Counted from the stretch's first letter, positions 1-8,170 are shown. The stretch: 64,000 bases of DNA from Synechococcales cyanobacterium C42_A2020_086 (GCA_015272325.1 JACYLU010000035.1:1-64000); one strand, 5' to 3'. Notes: generated by a model from the sequence alone, not told the origin. Made by a program: numbers and translations.

Positions 1-52
1 GGCTCCGTTAAGTCCAACCTGCGGTCCCTTTTTCATTCATGCAACAACGCCG

Positions 53-97
53 TTTTGCAACACGCTTTTGCAATATGTTTTGCCAGATGTTTTGCAA
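53..97. repeat. Four-copy 12-13 bp repeat built on TTTTGCAA
   Basis: TTTTGCAA or TTTTGCCA begins at 53, 66, 78 and 90, so the period is 13, 12 and 12 bp. The array lies downstream of the minus-strand nuclease gene that ends at 149 and outside any convincing coding frame. Bases 1-148 otherwise show only a weak AGGGT/ACCCT stem around 115-135, which could be a poor terminator for that gene. Confidence 0.6.
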
Positions 98-148
98 CAG
101 ATCAGCCCTGTAGGGTGATAAACACTACCCTTCTTCATCGAGCAAGGA

Positions 149-1834
149 TCACGAATCTTCTTCCTCCGATCGAGAGCGAAATTCTTCTCGCACCCGAGGA
201 ATGGCTTCAAATCGAGGGCAATAGCCATCAGGAGTGACCCGGAAGCCAAATAGCGGCGATGCTTGGTTCCAGCAGCGCTGTCCGCGGCAGTGCAGGCAGT
301 TCTGGCAGCATTCCACTTCTAGACCAGGAGCAGCATCCAGGTTTTGGCTCAGCAGTTCCCGTTGAGTCAGCCCTCGCAGCACCAGTTCTTCTCCTTGCCA
401 GCGCGCTTCTACCAATCCCGTATCGGCAAAGGACTGCCAGCGGGGATCGGTGCTGATGGTATCCGGCAAGCTAATCACGATACTGGCGTCTGCCTCAGTT
501 AATTCGCCCTCATATTTGGCTTCTGGAGCGGCGGGCTGCAAAAAAGTATCTCCTACCGGCAGCTCAACCCGCGTACCCATGGCGGGCGTGTGGAGGTGGT
601 AGCGGTTTTGCAGCTCCTCTAGGCTCGCCAAATCGCCAAGGTAGGCAGGAGAGCCATGCACAAACACCACATGCTGCGGGCGCAAATTGTGAATCAGTTG
701 GGTGGTGCTAGCGCCATCGCAGTGATCGCTCAAGAGGTAGGTTTCAACGATTAGCTGCCCCGTTTGAATCAGCCGTTGCAGTGCCGGCGACGAGTCTAGC
801 GTTTCCTGCACCGCTAATTCCACCGAACCCATACGACCTGGTTGCTGCGGCAGCAGGAGCAGCCATACACCGGAATTGGACTGGCAATATTGGCTGAGAC
901 GGGCTACTTGATCCGTGATCAGAACGCAGGGAGCCTGGTTCATCGGAAGGGACACGGCATCGGGCGCTAGACTAGTCAACCGCCGCACTCGCGGCCGGAT
1001 TCGATCATCCCAGAACAGCGGCTGATGTCGGGCAAAGTTTTGTACGCTGCTGGGAAAGTGGGGCAGCATTTCTAGGTAGACATCGCAACCCAAGGCCACA
1101 CTACCGTCTACCCAAATGTCTAGGTCTCGCCCGGTAAAGTGATGATGACTGCGCAACAGCATCAGCAGTTCTTGTCCCAGGCCTAGGGTCGGAGTGGGTA
1201 ATAGCACCGACTGCCCTTGGTCTAACGCAGAGTGAATTCGCTCCGCAAGCTGGTTTTCTTGCTGGCGGCGGTGGGGAAAGCGAGCCGTACCATAGCTGCC
1301 TTCCAAAATCAGCACATCGGGCTTGAGGCCACGAAGTTCCTCGAGCGGCAACCCATCGACCAATCGCGAATTGGATAATAAAAAATCGCCTGTGTAGAAC
1401 ACCGTATAGATGCGTTCTGGCGCAGCATAGCTGAGCAATAGTGCGGCTGCTCCAGGCAAATGCCCTGCCGGAAAGAGTTCGGCACTCAACCCGTCTCGGA
1501 ATTCAACCGGCGAGCGCCACGGCAAAGCCTGGCAGAATAGGGGCACCTTGTCTTCTGCAATCCAGTTCAGCGGCAGCAGCTCAGTCGTCACCTCGCTGGC
1601 GTAGATCGGCAACTGCGGAAACGCCCGATGCAGGGACAATAATCCCTTAGCGTGGTCGGGGTGAGCATGACTACACAACACCAGATCGGCAGGGGCCGTC
1701 TCCTGAGCAATGAGTGGTGCAATACTGTCTAAACCACAGTCTAGGAGCACTCGATACGGACCCAGCCGTAGGAGCAGGCATATACCTTCGTTAGCATGGC
1801 CAACGCCATAGGGTAGACAGTCCAATTCCAGCAC
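149..1834 (-). CDS. MBL-fold beta-CASP metallo-hydrolase (RNase J/CPSF-like nuclease) with C-terminal Cys cluster
   Basis: Predicted zinc-dependent nucleic-acid hydrolase of the metallo-beta-lactamase/beta-CASP superfamily, 561 residues, cytoplasmic. The N-terminal part carries the metal motif SHAHPDHAKGL (about residues 54-64), then GHLPGA and the YTGDF aspartate motif. A beta-CASP domain follows, with LEGSYGTARF and the late histidines in SDHCDGAS and VFVHG. Residues after about 505 form an unusual tail with six cysteines in about 32 residues (CCQNCLHCRGQRCW, then YCPRF), suggesting an extra metal site. The exact substrate (RNA 5'-exo, endo or DNA) cannot be read from sequence. It lies 9 nt downstream of the small membrane-protein gene and is probably co-transcribed with it. 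The ATG at 1834 fits the family N-terminus. Confidence 0.82.
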   Translation of the reverse strand: MLELDCLPYGVGHANEGICLLLRLGPYRVLLDCGLDSIAPLIAQETAPADLVLCSHAHPDHAKGLLSLHRAFPQLPIYASEVTTELLPLNWIAEDKVPLFCQALPWRSPVEFRDGLSAELFPAGHLPGAAALLLSYAAPERIYTVFYTGDFLLSNSRLVDGLPLEELRGLKPDVLILEGSYGTARFPHRRQQENQLAERIHSALDQGQSVLLPTPTLGLGQELLMLLRSHHHFTGRDLDIWVDGSVALGCDVYLEMLPHFPSSVQNFARHQPLFWDDRIRPRVRRLTSLAPDAVSLPMNQAPCVLITDQVARLSQYCQSNSGVWLLLLPQQPGRMGSVELAVQETLDSSPALQRLIQTGQLIVETYLLSDHCDGASTTQLIHNLRPQHVVFVHGSPAYLGDLASLEELQNRYHLHTPAMGTRVELPVGDTFLQPAAPEAKYEGELTEADASIVISLPDTISTDPRWQSFADTGLVEARWQGEELVLRGLTQRELLSQNLDAAPGLEVECCQNCLHCRGQRCWNQASPLFGFRVTPDGYCPRFEAIPRVREEFRSRSEEEDS

Positions 1835-1843
1835 AGTCGCTGC

Positions 1844-1966
1844 CTAGTGAGCCGATCCATTGCCATGATAGTTATCTGTATCATAAAAGCCGTTGCGCGT
1901 TCCAAAGAACAGGCAGGCAGCAATGAAGATGGGCGTCATGGCCAGCAAAATCAGTTTGACATCCAT
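1844..1966 (-). CDS. Small single-span membrane protein, 40 residues
   Basis: A 40-codon frame starting with ATG at 1966. Residues 3-22 are hydrophobic (VKLILLAMTPIFIAACLFFG) and form one membrane span. The short polar tail is rich in Tyr, Asp, Asn and His and ends in GNGSAH. The size and layout resemble the small thylakoid subunits of cyanobacteria, and I have a vague memory of similar conserved proteins ending this way, but I cannot name the family. It ends 9 nt before the nuclease gene on the same strand. No strong ribosome-binding site is visible; the upstream region is a tandem 11-bp repeat. Confidence 0.6.
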   Translation of the reverse strand: MDVKLILLAMTPIFIAACLFFGTRNGFYDTDNYHGNGSAH

Positions 1967-1967
1967 A

Positions 1968-1989
1968 GGTAGCAAATAGGTAGCAAATC
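1968..1989. repeat. 11-bp tandem duplication GGTAGCAAATA / GGTAGCAAATC
   Basis: Two adjacent copies, differing only in the last base, lie immediately upstream of the minus-strand 40-codon gene, so they sit in its leader. A further AGGGCTT pair spaced 10 bp follows at 2022 and 2032. Confidence 0.75.
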
Positions 1990-2080
1990 AGGAGGTAACG
2001 GGTAGTCAACTATGCCCTAGGAGGGCTTAGAAGGGCTTTAACAGCAACCAGGAAGAGTGACCTGAGTGCCGTTCTACTGT

Positions 2081-2162
2081 TCAAGATTCTTGATCAAGAT
2101 TCTCTTAATCAAGAGAGGTTTGATCAAGCTGTGTTCTATCCAAACTTTTATCAAGACTCAAG
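2081..2162. repeat. Cluster of six TCAAG motifs with TTGATCAA dyads
   Basis: TCAAG begins at 2081, 2094, 2109, 2124, 2151 and 2158. The first two are a 13-bp tandem (TCAAGATTC shared). A short perfect hairpin TCTCTT-AATC-AAGAGA lies at 2101-2116. The cluster lies between rre1 (ends 2375, minus strand) and the small membrane-protein gene, so it could be a regulatory or terminator-like element for either. Confidence 0.55.
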
Positions 2163-2374
2163 ACACAGTCATAATATCAGGGTAAACCAACTGGCAACCC
2201 AGACCGCAGCTACGACGGGTTGCGGCTGTTGCACTCGATATTACACCCCAAGGGGCTAACGCATTCATCCTCCATCCGACACAAAACTCAACCTCATTGT
2301 GGCCCGGAACCAGGAAAAAATCGCCGGAAGTACCGACAATCTTCAGGATTGCTGGTGCTGCTAGGTTGCAGCCG

Positions 2375-3052
2375 CTACCGCACAAGCTGATGCTCCATGG
2401 CAAAGCGGACTAGCTCAGCCCGGTTACTCGTTTCGGTTTTGCGGAGCAGGCTGCTGACGTATTTTTCGACGGTGCGCGGGCTGAGATGCAAACGGTCACC
2501 GATTTGGGCATTGGAGAAACCTTCGACCAGCACCGCCAGGACATCTTGCTCTCGGTCAGTCAGATCGAGGGCAGCAGTGTCGAGGTGCGGCGCTTTCTTC
2601 TCGAGCGGCGGCGGTTCAGGCTCCTCGTCGCCAAAGGAACGCACTCGCTGCCGCCACTCCGATTCGATCAGCTGGGAGCGTTCTAGCAGGTTGCGAACCA
2701 CTGCACCCAATTCTTGCAGCTCGAAGGGCTTGGGGAGATAGGCATCACAGCCGAGCTGATAGCCGCGAATGCGCTCTTCGGTATTGGTGCGAGCCGTCAA
2801 AAAGATCACTGGCAGTAGCCGAAATGCTGGCTGCCGCCGCACTTGCCGAATGAACTCGTAGCCATCCATCTGCGGCATCGAGATATCAGTGACAATCAGA
2901 TGGGGTTGATGCTGCTTCACCATATCGAGCGCCGCACGGCCGTTCTCGGCGGCAACGACTGAGTATCCTGAAAGCTCCAGGTAGTCGCCGATCGAAAGTC
3001 GTGTTCCTAAGTCATCATCCGTTATTAGGATTGTCAGAGGCATAGCAGTCAA
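2375..3052 (-). CDS. rre1: Response regulator Rre1 / Ycf29 (NarL/LuxR class)
   Basis: DNA-binding response regulator of 225 residues. The receiver domain (about 8-125) has the acidic pair TDDD, the phospho-acceptor in VTDISMPQMDG, a Thr in FLTART and the Lys in PKPFE. A proline- and glutamate-rich linker joins it to a LuxR-type helix-turn-helix (about 160-225: LTDREQDVLAVL, SNAQIGDRLHLSPRTVEKYVSS). Sequence and layout match cyanobacterial Rre1 (Slr1783 in Synechocystis) and plastid Ycf29, which act with Hik2/Hik34-type kinases in redox, salt and heat responses. No partner kinase is adjacent, as expected for this family. A second possible start, MPLTILI, lies 9 nt inside; family members usually begin there. 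Confidence 0.9.
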   Translation of the reverse strand: MTAMPLTILITDDDLGTRLSIGDYLELSGYSVVAAENGRAALDMVKQHQPHLIVTDISMPQMDGYEFIRQVRRQPAFRLLPVIFLTARTNTEERIRGYQLGCDAYLPKPFELQELGAVVRNLLERSQLIESEWRQRVRSFGDEEPEPPPLEKKAPHLDTAALDLTDREQDVLAVLVEGFSNAQIGDRLHLSPRTVEKYVSSLLRKTETSNRAELVRFAMEHQLVR

Positions 3053-3420
3053 AAAGCCAGGTGAGATGCAAAGATACGCATCGTATGCTAAGAGGCTATT
3101 TCTAGCCTACCGCGTTCCTCTGATTCAGGTTTGCTGATTGGGGAATTTCTCGATTCTGATGGGACAGGACGCTAGCAAACCCCAATGGACAGGACAAAAA
3201 CTGACACATTTCTAGCCAGGGCTTCGAAGCCTACATCCCAGAATGAAGTCGATCCGGCGGATCATGCGATTAATCTTGACTTAGGACCATTCTCGATACA
3301 AAGTTTAGGATTCTTTAATATAAACTCACAATGATACGATCTGAGGAGTTCGGTTTGTAACACGACGTGAAAGTTGAGGCCGCTTTGATCTTCGATTGTG
3401 TGGTGTAGGAGACAGCAGGA

Positions 3421-4515
3421 GTGCAAGAAGAATTGTTAACGGGGAAAGTCAATGCTGGTGCGCAACGTCACCATCTAGAGCCGATCCGAATTGCGGTGAT
3501 TGGCGTTGGCAACATGGGGCAACATCATACCCGCATCCTCAGCCTCCTGAAGGATGTCGAGCTGGTCGGTGTTGCCGATATCAACGTGGAGCGCGGGCTA
3601 GATACTGCTAGCAAGTATCGAGTCAAGTTCTTTGAAGATTACCGTGATTTGCTGCCGCATGTGGACGCGGTCTGTGTAGCAGTCCCGACGCGGCTACATT
3701 ACTCGGTAGGGATGACCTGCCTGCAAGCCGGCAAGCATGTGTTGATCGAAAAACCAATAGCTGCCAGTATTGCTGAAGCCGAATCCCTCGTGAATGCGGC
3801 TGCTGAATCCCACTGTATTTTGCAGGTTGGTCATATCGAGCGGTTCAATCCAGCGTTTCAGGAACTACACAAAGTCCTAAAGACCGAGGAGTTGCTGGCT
3901 TTAGAAGCGCATCGCATGAGTCCCTATTCGGATCGGGCTAACGATGTGTCGGTAGTGCTCGATCTGATGATCCACGATATTGACCTGATGCTGGAGCTGG
4001 CGGGTGCTTCGGTTGTGAAGCTGACGGCAAGCGGCAGCCGCGCCTCGGATTCGGGCTACCTCGATTACGTGACGGCGATCCTCGGCTTTGCTAACGGCAT
4101 TGTCGCAACTCTGACGGCCAGTAAAGTCACCCATCGCAAGATTCGCCGAATTGCGGCTCACTGCAAAAACTCCTTAACAGAAGCCGACTTCCTGAACAAC
4201 GAGATCTTGATCCACCGCCAAACTACTGCCAACTATCTGACGGACTATGGGCAAGTGCTCTACCGCCAAGATGGGCTGATCGAGAAGGTGTACACCAGCA
4301 ACATCGAACCCTTGCACGCTGAGCTAGAGCACTTTGTCAGCTGTGTTCGCGGAGGTAATCCACCGTCGGTGGGCGGGCAGCAGGCGCTCAAGGCCCTGCG
4401 GCTGGCCAGTTTAATCGAGCAAATGGCGCTGGATGGTCAGGCCTGGCAACAGCCGGTGACCGATCTCAATCCCGATCTCAATTGGGTGCAGCCCTCATCG
4501 GCAATGGCTGTTTAG
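3421..4515 (+). CDS. Gfo/Idh/MocA family NAD(P)-dependent oxidoreductase
   Basis: Cytoplasmic dehydrogenase of 364 residues. The Rossmann nucleotide-binding motif is IAVIGVGNMGQHHTRIL (about 22-38). The family signature EKPIAAS carries the catalytic lysine. HIERFNPAFQEL and MIHDIDLMLEL resemble the UDP-N-acetylglucosamine(uronate) 3-dehydrogenase (WlbA-like) branch, so a sugar-nucleotide substrate is likely but unproven. The start is a GTG, supported by AGGAG at 3407-3411 with 9-nt spacing. It converges with the DUF815 gene 33 bp downstream, and no clear terminator separates them. Confidence 0.85.
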   Translation: MQEELLTGKVNAGAQRHHLEPIRIAVIGVGNMGQHHTRILSLLKDVELVGVADINVERGLDTASKYRVKFFEDYRDLLPHVDAVCVAVPTRLHYSVGMTCLQAGKHVLIEKPIAASIAEAESLVNAAAESHCILQVGHIERFNPAFQELHKVLKTEELLALEAHRMSPYSDRANDVSVVLDLMIHDIDLMLELAGASVVKLTASGSRASDSGYLDYVTAILGFANGIVATLTASKVTHRKIRRIAAHCKNSLTEADFLNNEILIHRQTTANYLTDYGQVLYRQDGLIEKVYTSNIEPLHAELEHFVSCVRGGNPPSVGGQQALKALRLASLIEQMALDGQAWQQPVTDLNPDLNWVQPSSAMAV

Positions 4516-4548
4516 CAAGCGGTCCCTGAGGAAGCCGAGCCTAGTTAG

Positions 4549-5874
4549 TTATTTGCACCCGGTTGCGGTCGTTCCTAGGGCGGCTTCAGCTCGAAGAGCA
4601 TCCACAAACTGGCGGGCAGTTCTACCAGACCGACCGTTGTGACGTGTTGCCCATTGCAGGGCCCGAAACGTGAGATCGTCAGGATCAACCCTTAGCGCGG
4701 CCTGCTGCGCCAAATGATGCACGATCGCTAGATAAGTGTCTTGGTTGGTTGGCTCGAAGGTGAGGGTCAAGCCAAAGCGATCGCTGAAAGACAGCTTTTC
4801 TTGAACGGTGTCCCAACTGTGGATTTCATCCGCATCGCGGGGGCGGGGGCGGTCCTCGAAAAATTCGCGAATGAGATGGCGACGGTTGGAGGTGGCATAC
4901 ACCACTACGTTTTGGGGACGGGCGGTGAGGTTCCCTTCTAGCACCACCTTGAGGGCTTTGTAGGCATCGTCATCGTCTTCGAAGGAGAGATCGTCTACAA
5001 AGATAATGAAACGCTGGGGTTTATGGCGCAGCTGATCCACAATTAGCGGCAGATCCCGCAGCTCAGCCTTGCTGACTTCTATTAGCCGCAAGCCGCGATC
5101 GCCGTACTGCCCCAGCAGCGCCTTCACCAACGATGACTTACCCGTTCCGCGACTGCCGTAGAGCAGCACATGCAATGCCGGTAAGCCAGCCAGTAACGCT
5201 TCCGTGTTGGCGATCAGCGCCGTTTTTTGCGGTTCGTAGCCCACAAGTTCACTGAGTTGAATCGGATCGGGATGGGCAATGCCTACTAGCGCACCGGCTT
5301 GCCAGCGAAAGGCGCGATAGGTGGCCCATTGTCCGACGCCAAACTGGTGGTAGTGAGCCGCTAGTTCTTCGACGATTATGCCCCAGTCAGCAGCATCTAA
5401 GGTTTGCCAAATCGGTAGGGCACTGAGAGAAGCGACGGAGGGCGAAAGCGTTTTGCTGTCCCAGATTGGCAGTGGCGGGTCTAGGGGTACCGCTCGGCGC
5501 ATCCACTGGGCTAAGGGTTGAGTAGAGCAAAGATCGAAGCGCTGCAAAACGCGCAGATCGTGCTGGGCGGCGGCAATTAGAGCTGGAGGCAAATCAATCC
5601 ATGTCGTTTGCTGGGCTGCTTGCGTGAAGGGGTTTTCTGCCCGCAACACGCTGAGCCGCCAATAGGCAGACCAACTCATTCCCGTCGCGGCAATGGCTCG
5701 AAACCATAGACCATAGGCCCGCAGTCGCTCCTCGGCGGTGGTGGTTTGTGAAGATAGCACGGTCAGCAGCTTCAGCCAAGCTCGAGCCGGTTCATCTTCA
5801 AATAGGGATTGATACAGCAGCAGCGATGCCGCCTGAGTCTGTAGGTCTTCGATGAAACAATGCTCGCTCGTCAT
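4549..5874 (-). CDS. DUF815 family AAA-type ATPase
   Basis: ATP-binding protein of 441 residues. The C-terminal half is the DUF815 ATPase module: a P-loop GSRGTGKSSL near residue 240, Walker B FIIFVDDLSFE, and the sensor-like YATSNRRHLI. The N-terminal 200 residues are helical and less conserved. The family is widespread but its cellular role is unknown. The start at 5874 is embedded in an 11-bp duplication that also makes a 4-codon upstream frame overlapping the start as ATGA. It stands alone on this strand. Confidence 0.85.
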   Translation of the reverse strand: MTSEHCFIEDLQTQAASLLLYQSLFEDEPARAWLKLLTVLSSQTTTAEERLRAYGLWFRAIAATGMSWSAYWRLSVLRAENPFTQAAQQTTWIDLPPALIAAAQHDLRVLQRFDLCSTQPLAQWMRRAVPLDPPLPIWDSKTLSPSVASLSALPIWQTLDAADWGIIVEELAAHYHQFGVGQWATYRAFRWQAGALVGIAHPDPIQLSELVGYEPQKTALIANTEALLAGLPALHVLLYGSRGTGKSSLVKALLGQYGDRGLRLIEVSKAELRDLPLIVDQLRHKPQRFIIFVDDLSFEDDDDAYKALKVVLEGNLTARPQNVVVYATSNRRHLIREFFEDRPRPRDADEIHSWDTVQEKLSFSDRFGLTLTFEPTNQDTYLAIVHHLAQQAALRVDPDDLTFRALQWATRHNGRSGRTARQFVDALRAEAALGTTATGCK

Positions 5875-5885
5875 ACTCTCGCCAT
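5871..5885 (-). other. Four-codon upstream ORF overlapping the DUF815 start (ATGA)
   Basis: On the minus strand the duplicated leader gives ATG GCG AGA GTA TGA from 5885 to 5871. Its stop codon shares ATGA with the DUF815 initiator at 5874. Both ATGs follow the same GCGAGAGT sequence. This arrangement could couple or attenuate translation of the ATPase; that role is inference. Confidence 0.45.
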
Positions 5886-5893
5886 ACTCTCGC
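5872..5893. repeat. Perfect 11-bp tandem duplication CATACTCTCGC
   Basis: Copies occupy 5872-5882 and 5883-5893. On the minus strand each copy contains the purine-rich GCGAGAG and an ATG, so the duplication doubles the ribosome-binding site and start codon of the DUF815 gene. Confidence 0.85.
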
Positions 5894-6227
5894 CTTAAAA
5901 CGTTGGATCAACACCAGAGGGTCCGACCATCACTCTCCCGTCAGTACCTTACTGCCATTGTGCCGGCCATAGATCGCCTAGTAACGGTTCAGTCCTGAAA
6001 CTGCCTGGACTCTAACGGCAAATTTTCTCCTGCTAGGCAGGGAACCCAGACATCTTCGATGCGTCATGCAAGGGAATGCTTGCTAGAGCAGGTCAAGAAT
6101 CAGGTGCAACGATTCTCATTATGGTTGATGCACCCTCTGGTTCGAGTTGAGTCGGTCGCCTGAATTCCCACGAGATCAGCGGCGATCAGTAATCAACGAA
6201 TTCATTGAACAGAGTGGAGAGTAACCC
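5894..6227. promoter_or_regulatory. Intergenic region upstream of the Thr-Pro repeat gene; weak Fur-like site
   Basis: A 334-bp divergent gap with no coding frame of note. GGTGCA at about 6104 and TGCACC at about 6130 form a loose inverted repeat. Between them the minus-strand sequence CATAATGAGAATCGTTGC matches a Fur-box pattern imperfectly (about 13 of 19 positions by eye). AGTGGAGAG just before the ATG at 6228 is a plausible ribosome-binding site. Confidence 0.3.
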
Positions 6228-6869
6228 ATGAACACTAAAGTTAAGGTATGGATGGGCATCGGAGCTTATGTACTGACCACGGTGAGTGCTAGCGCTGTCG
6301 CAGCCACGACAGCTTCCCAGCCATCTTTCGTTGATGCTCACCCAACAGCCACCGAGCCTTTGCAGGCCCAGGGTGGTGAGGGCAGTGAAGGCGGTGAAGG
6401 TAGCTTATCTCCCACCAGCCCGACGACTCCGACAACCCCAACCACTCCGACCGTTCCAGAAGCAGGTGGTGAGGGCAGTGAAGGTGGTGAAGGTAGCCTG
6501 TCTCCTACTGCTCCAACAACCCCAACCACTCCGACGACTCCCACAACACCCACCCTCCCAGCTACTCCGACGACTCCCACAACACCCACCACTCCGACGA
6601 CCCCAACCACTCCAACGGTCCCAGAGGCAGGTGGGGAAGGTGGTGAAGGCGGTGAAGGTAGCCTGTCTCCTACTGCTCCAACAACCCCAACCACTCCGAC
6701 GACTCCCACAACACCCACCACCCCGACCGTTCCCGAGGCAGGCAGTGAAGGTAGCCTATCGCCCGCTACACCCGTAGCTCCTACAGCTCCCGGTTCGGGT
6801 AGCTCAAGCGGCGAGAGTTCCAGCCCGATTGCTCCTACGACTCCCGGCAGCAGCCCATCAGGCGGTTAA
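6228..6869 (+). CDS. Exported Thr-Pro repeat protein with GGEGSEGGEGS blocks
   Basis: A 213-residue low-complexity protein. Residues 1-26 look like a signal peptide (MNTKVKVWMGIGAYV, then SASAVAA). The rest alternates acidic-glycine blocks (GGEGSEGGEGSLSP, GGEGGEGGEGSLSP) with TTP/TPT runs that end in TVPEAG, and closes with a Ser-Gly-Pro tail. Such Thr-Pro runs are expected to be extended, polyproline-like and periplasmic or wall-associated. Cyanobacteria commonly encode small exported proteins with a GGEGGEGGEG stretch; the repeat tail here is different. The gene is internally duplicated at DNA level and has its own strong terminator. Function is unknown. Confidence 0.72.
   Translation: MNTKVKVWMGIGAYVLTTVSASAVAATTASQPSFVDAHPTATEPLQAQGGEGSEGGEGSLSPTSPTTPTTPTTPTVPEAGGEGSEGGEGSLSPTAPTTPTTPTTPTTPTLPATPTTPTTPTTPTTPTTPTVPEAGGEGGEGGEGSLSPTAPTTPTTPTTPTTPTTPTVPEAGSEGSLSPATPVAPTAPGSGSSSGESSSPIAPTTPGSSPSGG
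6486..6719 (+). repeat. 69-bp perfect direct repeat (165-bp offset) inside the Thr-Pro gene
   Basis: Bases 6486-6554 recur identically at 6651-6719. Between and around them are shorter TTP-encoding repeats (ACTCCGACGACTCCCACAAC type). The offset is 55 codons, so recombination between copies would keep the reading frame and change the protein by one GGEG-plus-TTP block. Confidence 0.85.
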
Positions 6870-6915
6870 TCTAGTTAATCTGTTGGTCTTGGAAAGCGAA
6901 TTCATGCATCTACGG

Positions 6916-6950
6916 AAAGGGGATTGAGTTACAATTCCCTTTTCTTATTG
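6916..6950 (+). terminator. Rho-independent terminator of the Thr-Pro gene
   Basis: AAAGGGGATTG (6916-6926) pairs with CAATTCCCTTT (6932-6942) around a five-base loop AGTTA, with only one wobble pair. It is followed by TCTTATT. It lies 46 bp after the stop codon. Confidence 0.8.
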
Positions 6951-7112
6951 AAATTCTGATTGGAACGCCAAACTCTCGATGCCAGACTAATCAAGACCAA
7001 CCAGCATCGAAATTATGGCTGTAGATCGGAAAACGGTAGGCTACAAGATTCCATAGCCTCTATAAATTCCATAAGATGACAGAAGCAGACCTGTGTGTGG
7101 GGTTTGTCTGCC

Positions 7113-7784
7113 ATGATTCTGTGCATTGCTAATGTTTTGACACCCGAGGAGCTAGCCACCCTCACCACTCAGCTCGACAAAGCTGATTTTGTAGATGGAA
7201 AAACAACCGCCGGCTGGCATGCCCGGTTAGTGAAACACAACCAGCAGTTAGACCGGAATGCCGCAGTGGCAGAGGAGCTGAAAGGGCTGGTCATGGGGGC
7301 ACTGCAGCGGAATTCGCTGTTTCAAATGGCAGTCCGCCCCAAAATCATTCGACCGCCGCTGTTTAGTCGCTATCAGGTGGGAATGTCTTACGGCAGCCAT
7401 GTGGACAATGCCTTAATGGGCGATCAGCCCCTGATGCGGTCGGATGTATCGATGACACTATTCATTAGCTCGCTGTCAGACTATGACGGTGGGGAGCTGG
7501 TTGTGGAAACACCCCAAGGGGAGCAGGAGTTTAAGCTAGAAGCGGGTTCGCTGGTCCTGTATCCTTCTACCACGCTGCATCGGGTTGAGCCAGTCACGCG
7601 AGGTGTGCGGCTAGTAGCTGTGAGCTGGATTCAGAGCCTTGTCCGCGATGCCCACGAACGAGAAATTTTGTTTGATCTGGATACAGCGCGTCAAGTGTTG
7701 TTCGAGAAATCGGGTAAAACGCTCGAATTTGATCTCATTTCTAAAAGCCATGCCAACCTGCTGCGCAAATGGGTTGAGCTGTAA
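7113..7784 (+). CDS. piuC: PKHD-type Fe(II)/2-oxoglutarate hydroxylase (PiuC/YbiX family)
   Basis: Cytoplasmic 223-residue dioxygenase of the PiuC/YbiX family, which in other bacteria is tied to iron uptake and often iron-regulated. The double-stranded beta-helix carries the iron ligands in YGSHVDNALM (His, Asp) and in PSTTLHRVEPVTRG (distal His). The arginine of the latter segment fits 2-oxoglutarate binding. The frame extends upstream to a GTG at 7095, but MILCIANVLTPEEL from the ATG at 7113 is the family-like N-terminus. No TonB receptor or siderophore gene is next to it. A hairpin follows at 7823. Confidence 0.9.
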   Translation: MILCIANVLTPEELATLTTQLDKADFVDGKTTAGWHARLVKHNQQLDRNAAVAEELKGLVMGALQRNSLFQMAVRPKIIRPPLFSRYQVGMSYGSHVDNALMGDQPLMRSDVSMTLFISSLSDYDGGELVVETPQGEQEFKLEAGSLVLYPSTTLHRVEPVTRGVRLVAVSWIQSLVRDAHEREILFDLDTARQVLFEKSGKTLEFDLISKSHANLLRKWVEL

Positions 7785-7822
7785 CGAGTCATTCTCAGGT
7801 CGGCATTGGGTTAAGGTTCTGG

Positions 7823-7853
7823 TTGCAGGGTGAGAGTTTTGCTCTCTCTGCAA
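7823..7853 (+). terminator. Stem-loop after piuC
   Basis: TTGCAG...CTGCAA encloses GAGAG-TTTTG-CTCTC, giving a two-part stem of about 11 pairs. No long T-tract follows directly, so it may be a weak terminator or an mRNA-end stabiliser. Confidence 0.5.
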
Positions 7854-8051
7854 TCCGGCTGATACAAAGTAACATTGATCAAAAATCGAAAATTGCGTCC
7901 TGACAAACTTAAGCAAACCTTAAATTTTAGAACGGAGTTTTGCTAAAACTCGCTTGGACAATCGCAAGGCAGTATTTTAAATGCTGAAGCGAATTCGCGA
8001 TCATCCGCTATTATTTGGCAATTGAGAGCAAAATTGCTTTCCCACTGCATC

Positions 8052-8101
8052 TGCAATCTATTGCAATCTACAGTCTATTGCAATCTACCTATTGCAATCT
8101 A
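8052..8101. repeat. Four copies of TGCAATCTA
   Basis: Copies start at 8052, 8062, 8079 and 8093 (spacings 10, 17 and 14 bp). The longer unit TATTGCAATCTACAGT is shared by two of them. It lies about 190 bp upstream of aqpZ. Confidence 0.75.
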
Positions 8102-8170
8102 CAGTTTGTGAGTTTCTGGTTATGGGAGGGGGTGCCATATCTGCTGGCTCATTTTGGATCAGCTCACCTC

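Noticed and set aside
53-97. Possible CRISPR-like array at the window start
   Set aside because: Units are 12-13 bp with no spacers; it is a short tandem repeat. No CRISPR array or cas gene was seen.
6338-6721. 127-codon minus-strand frame of Gly-Val repeats
   Set aside because: Mirror of the Thr-Pro repeats on the other strand; an artefact of low complexity.
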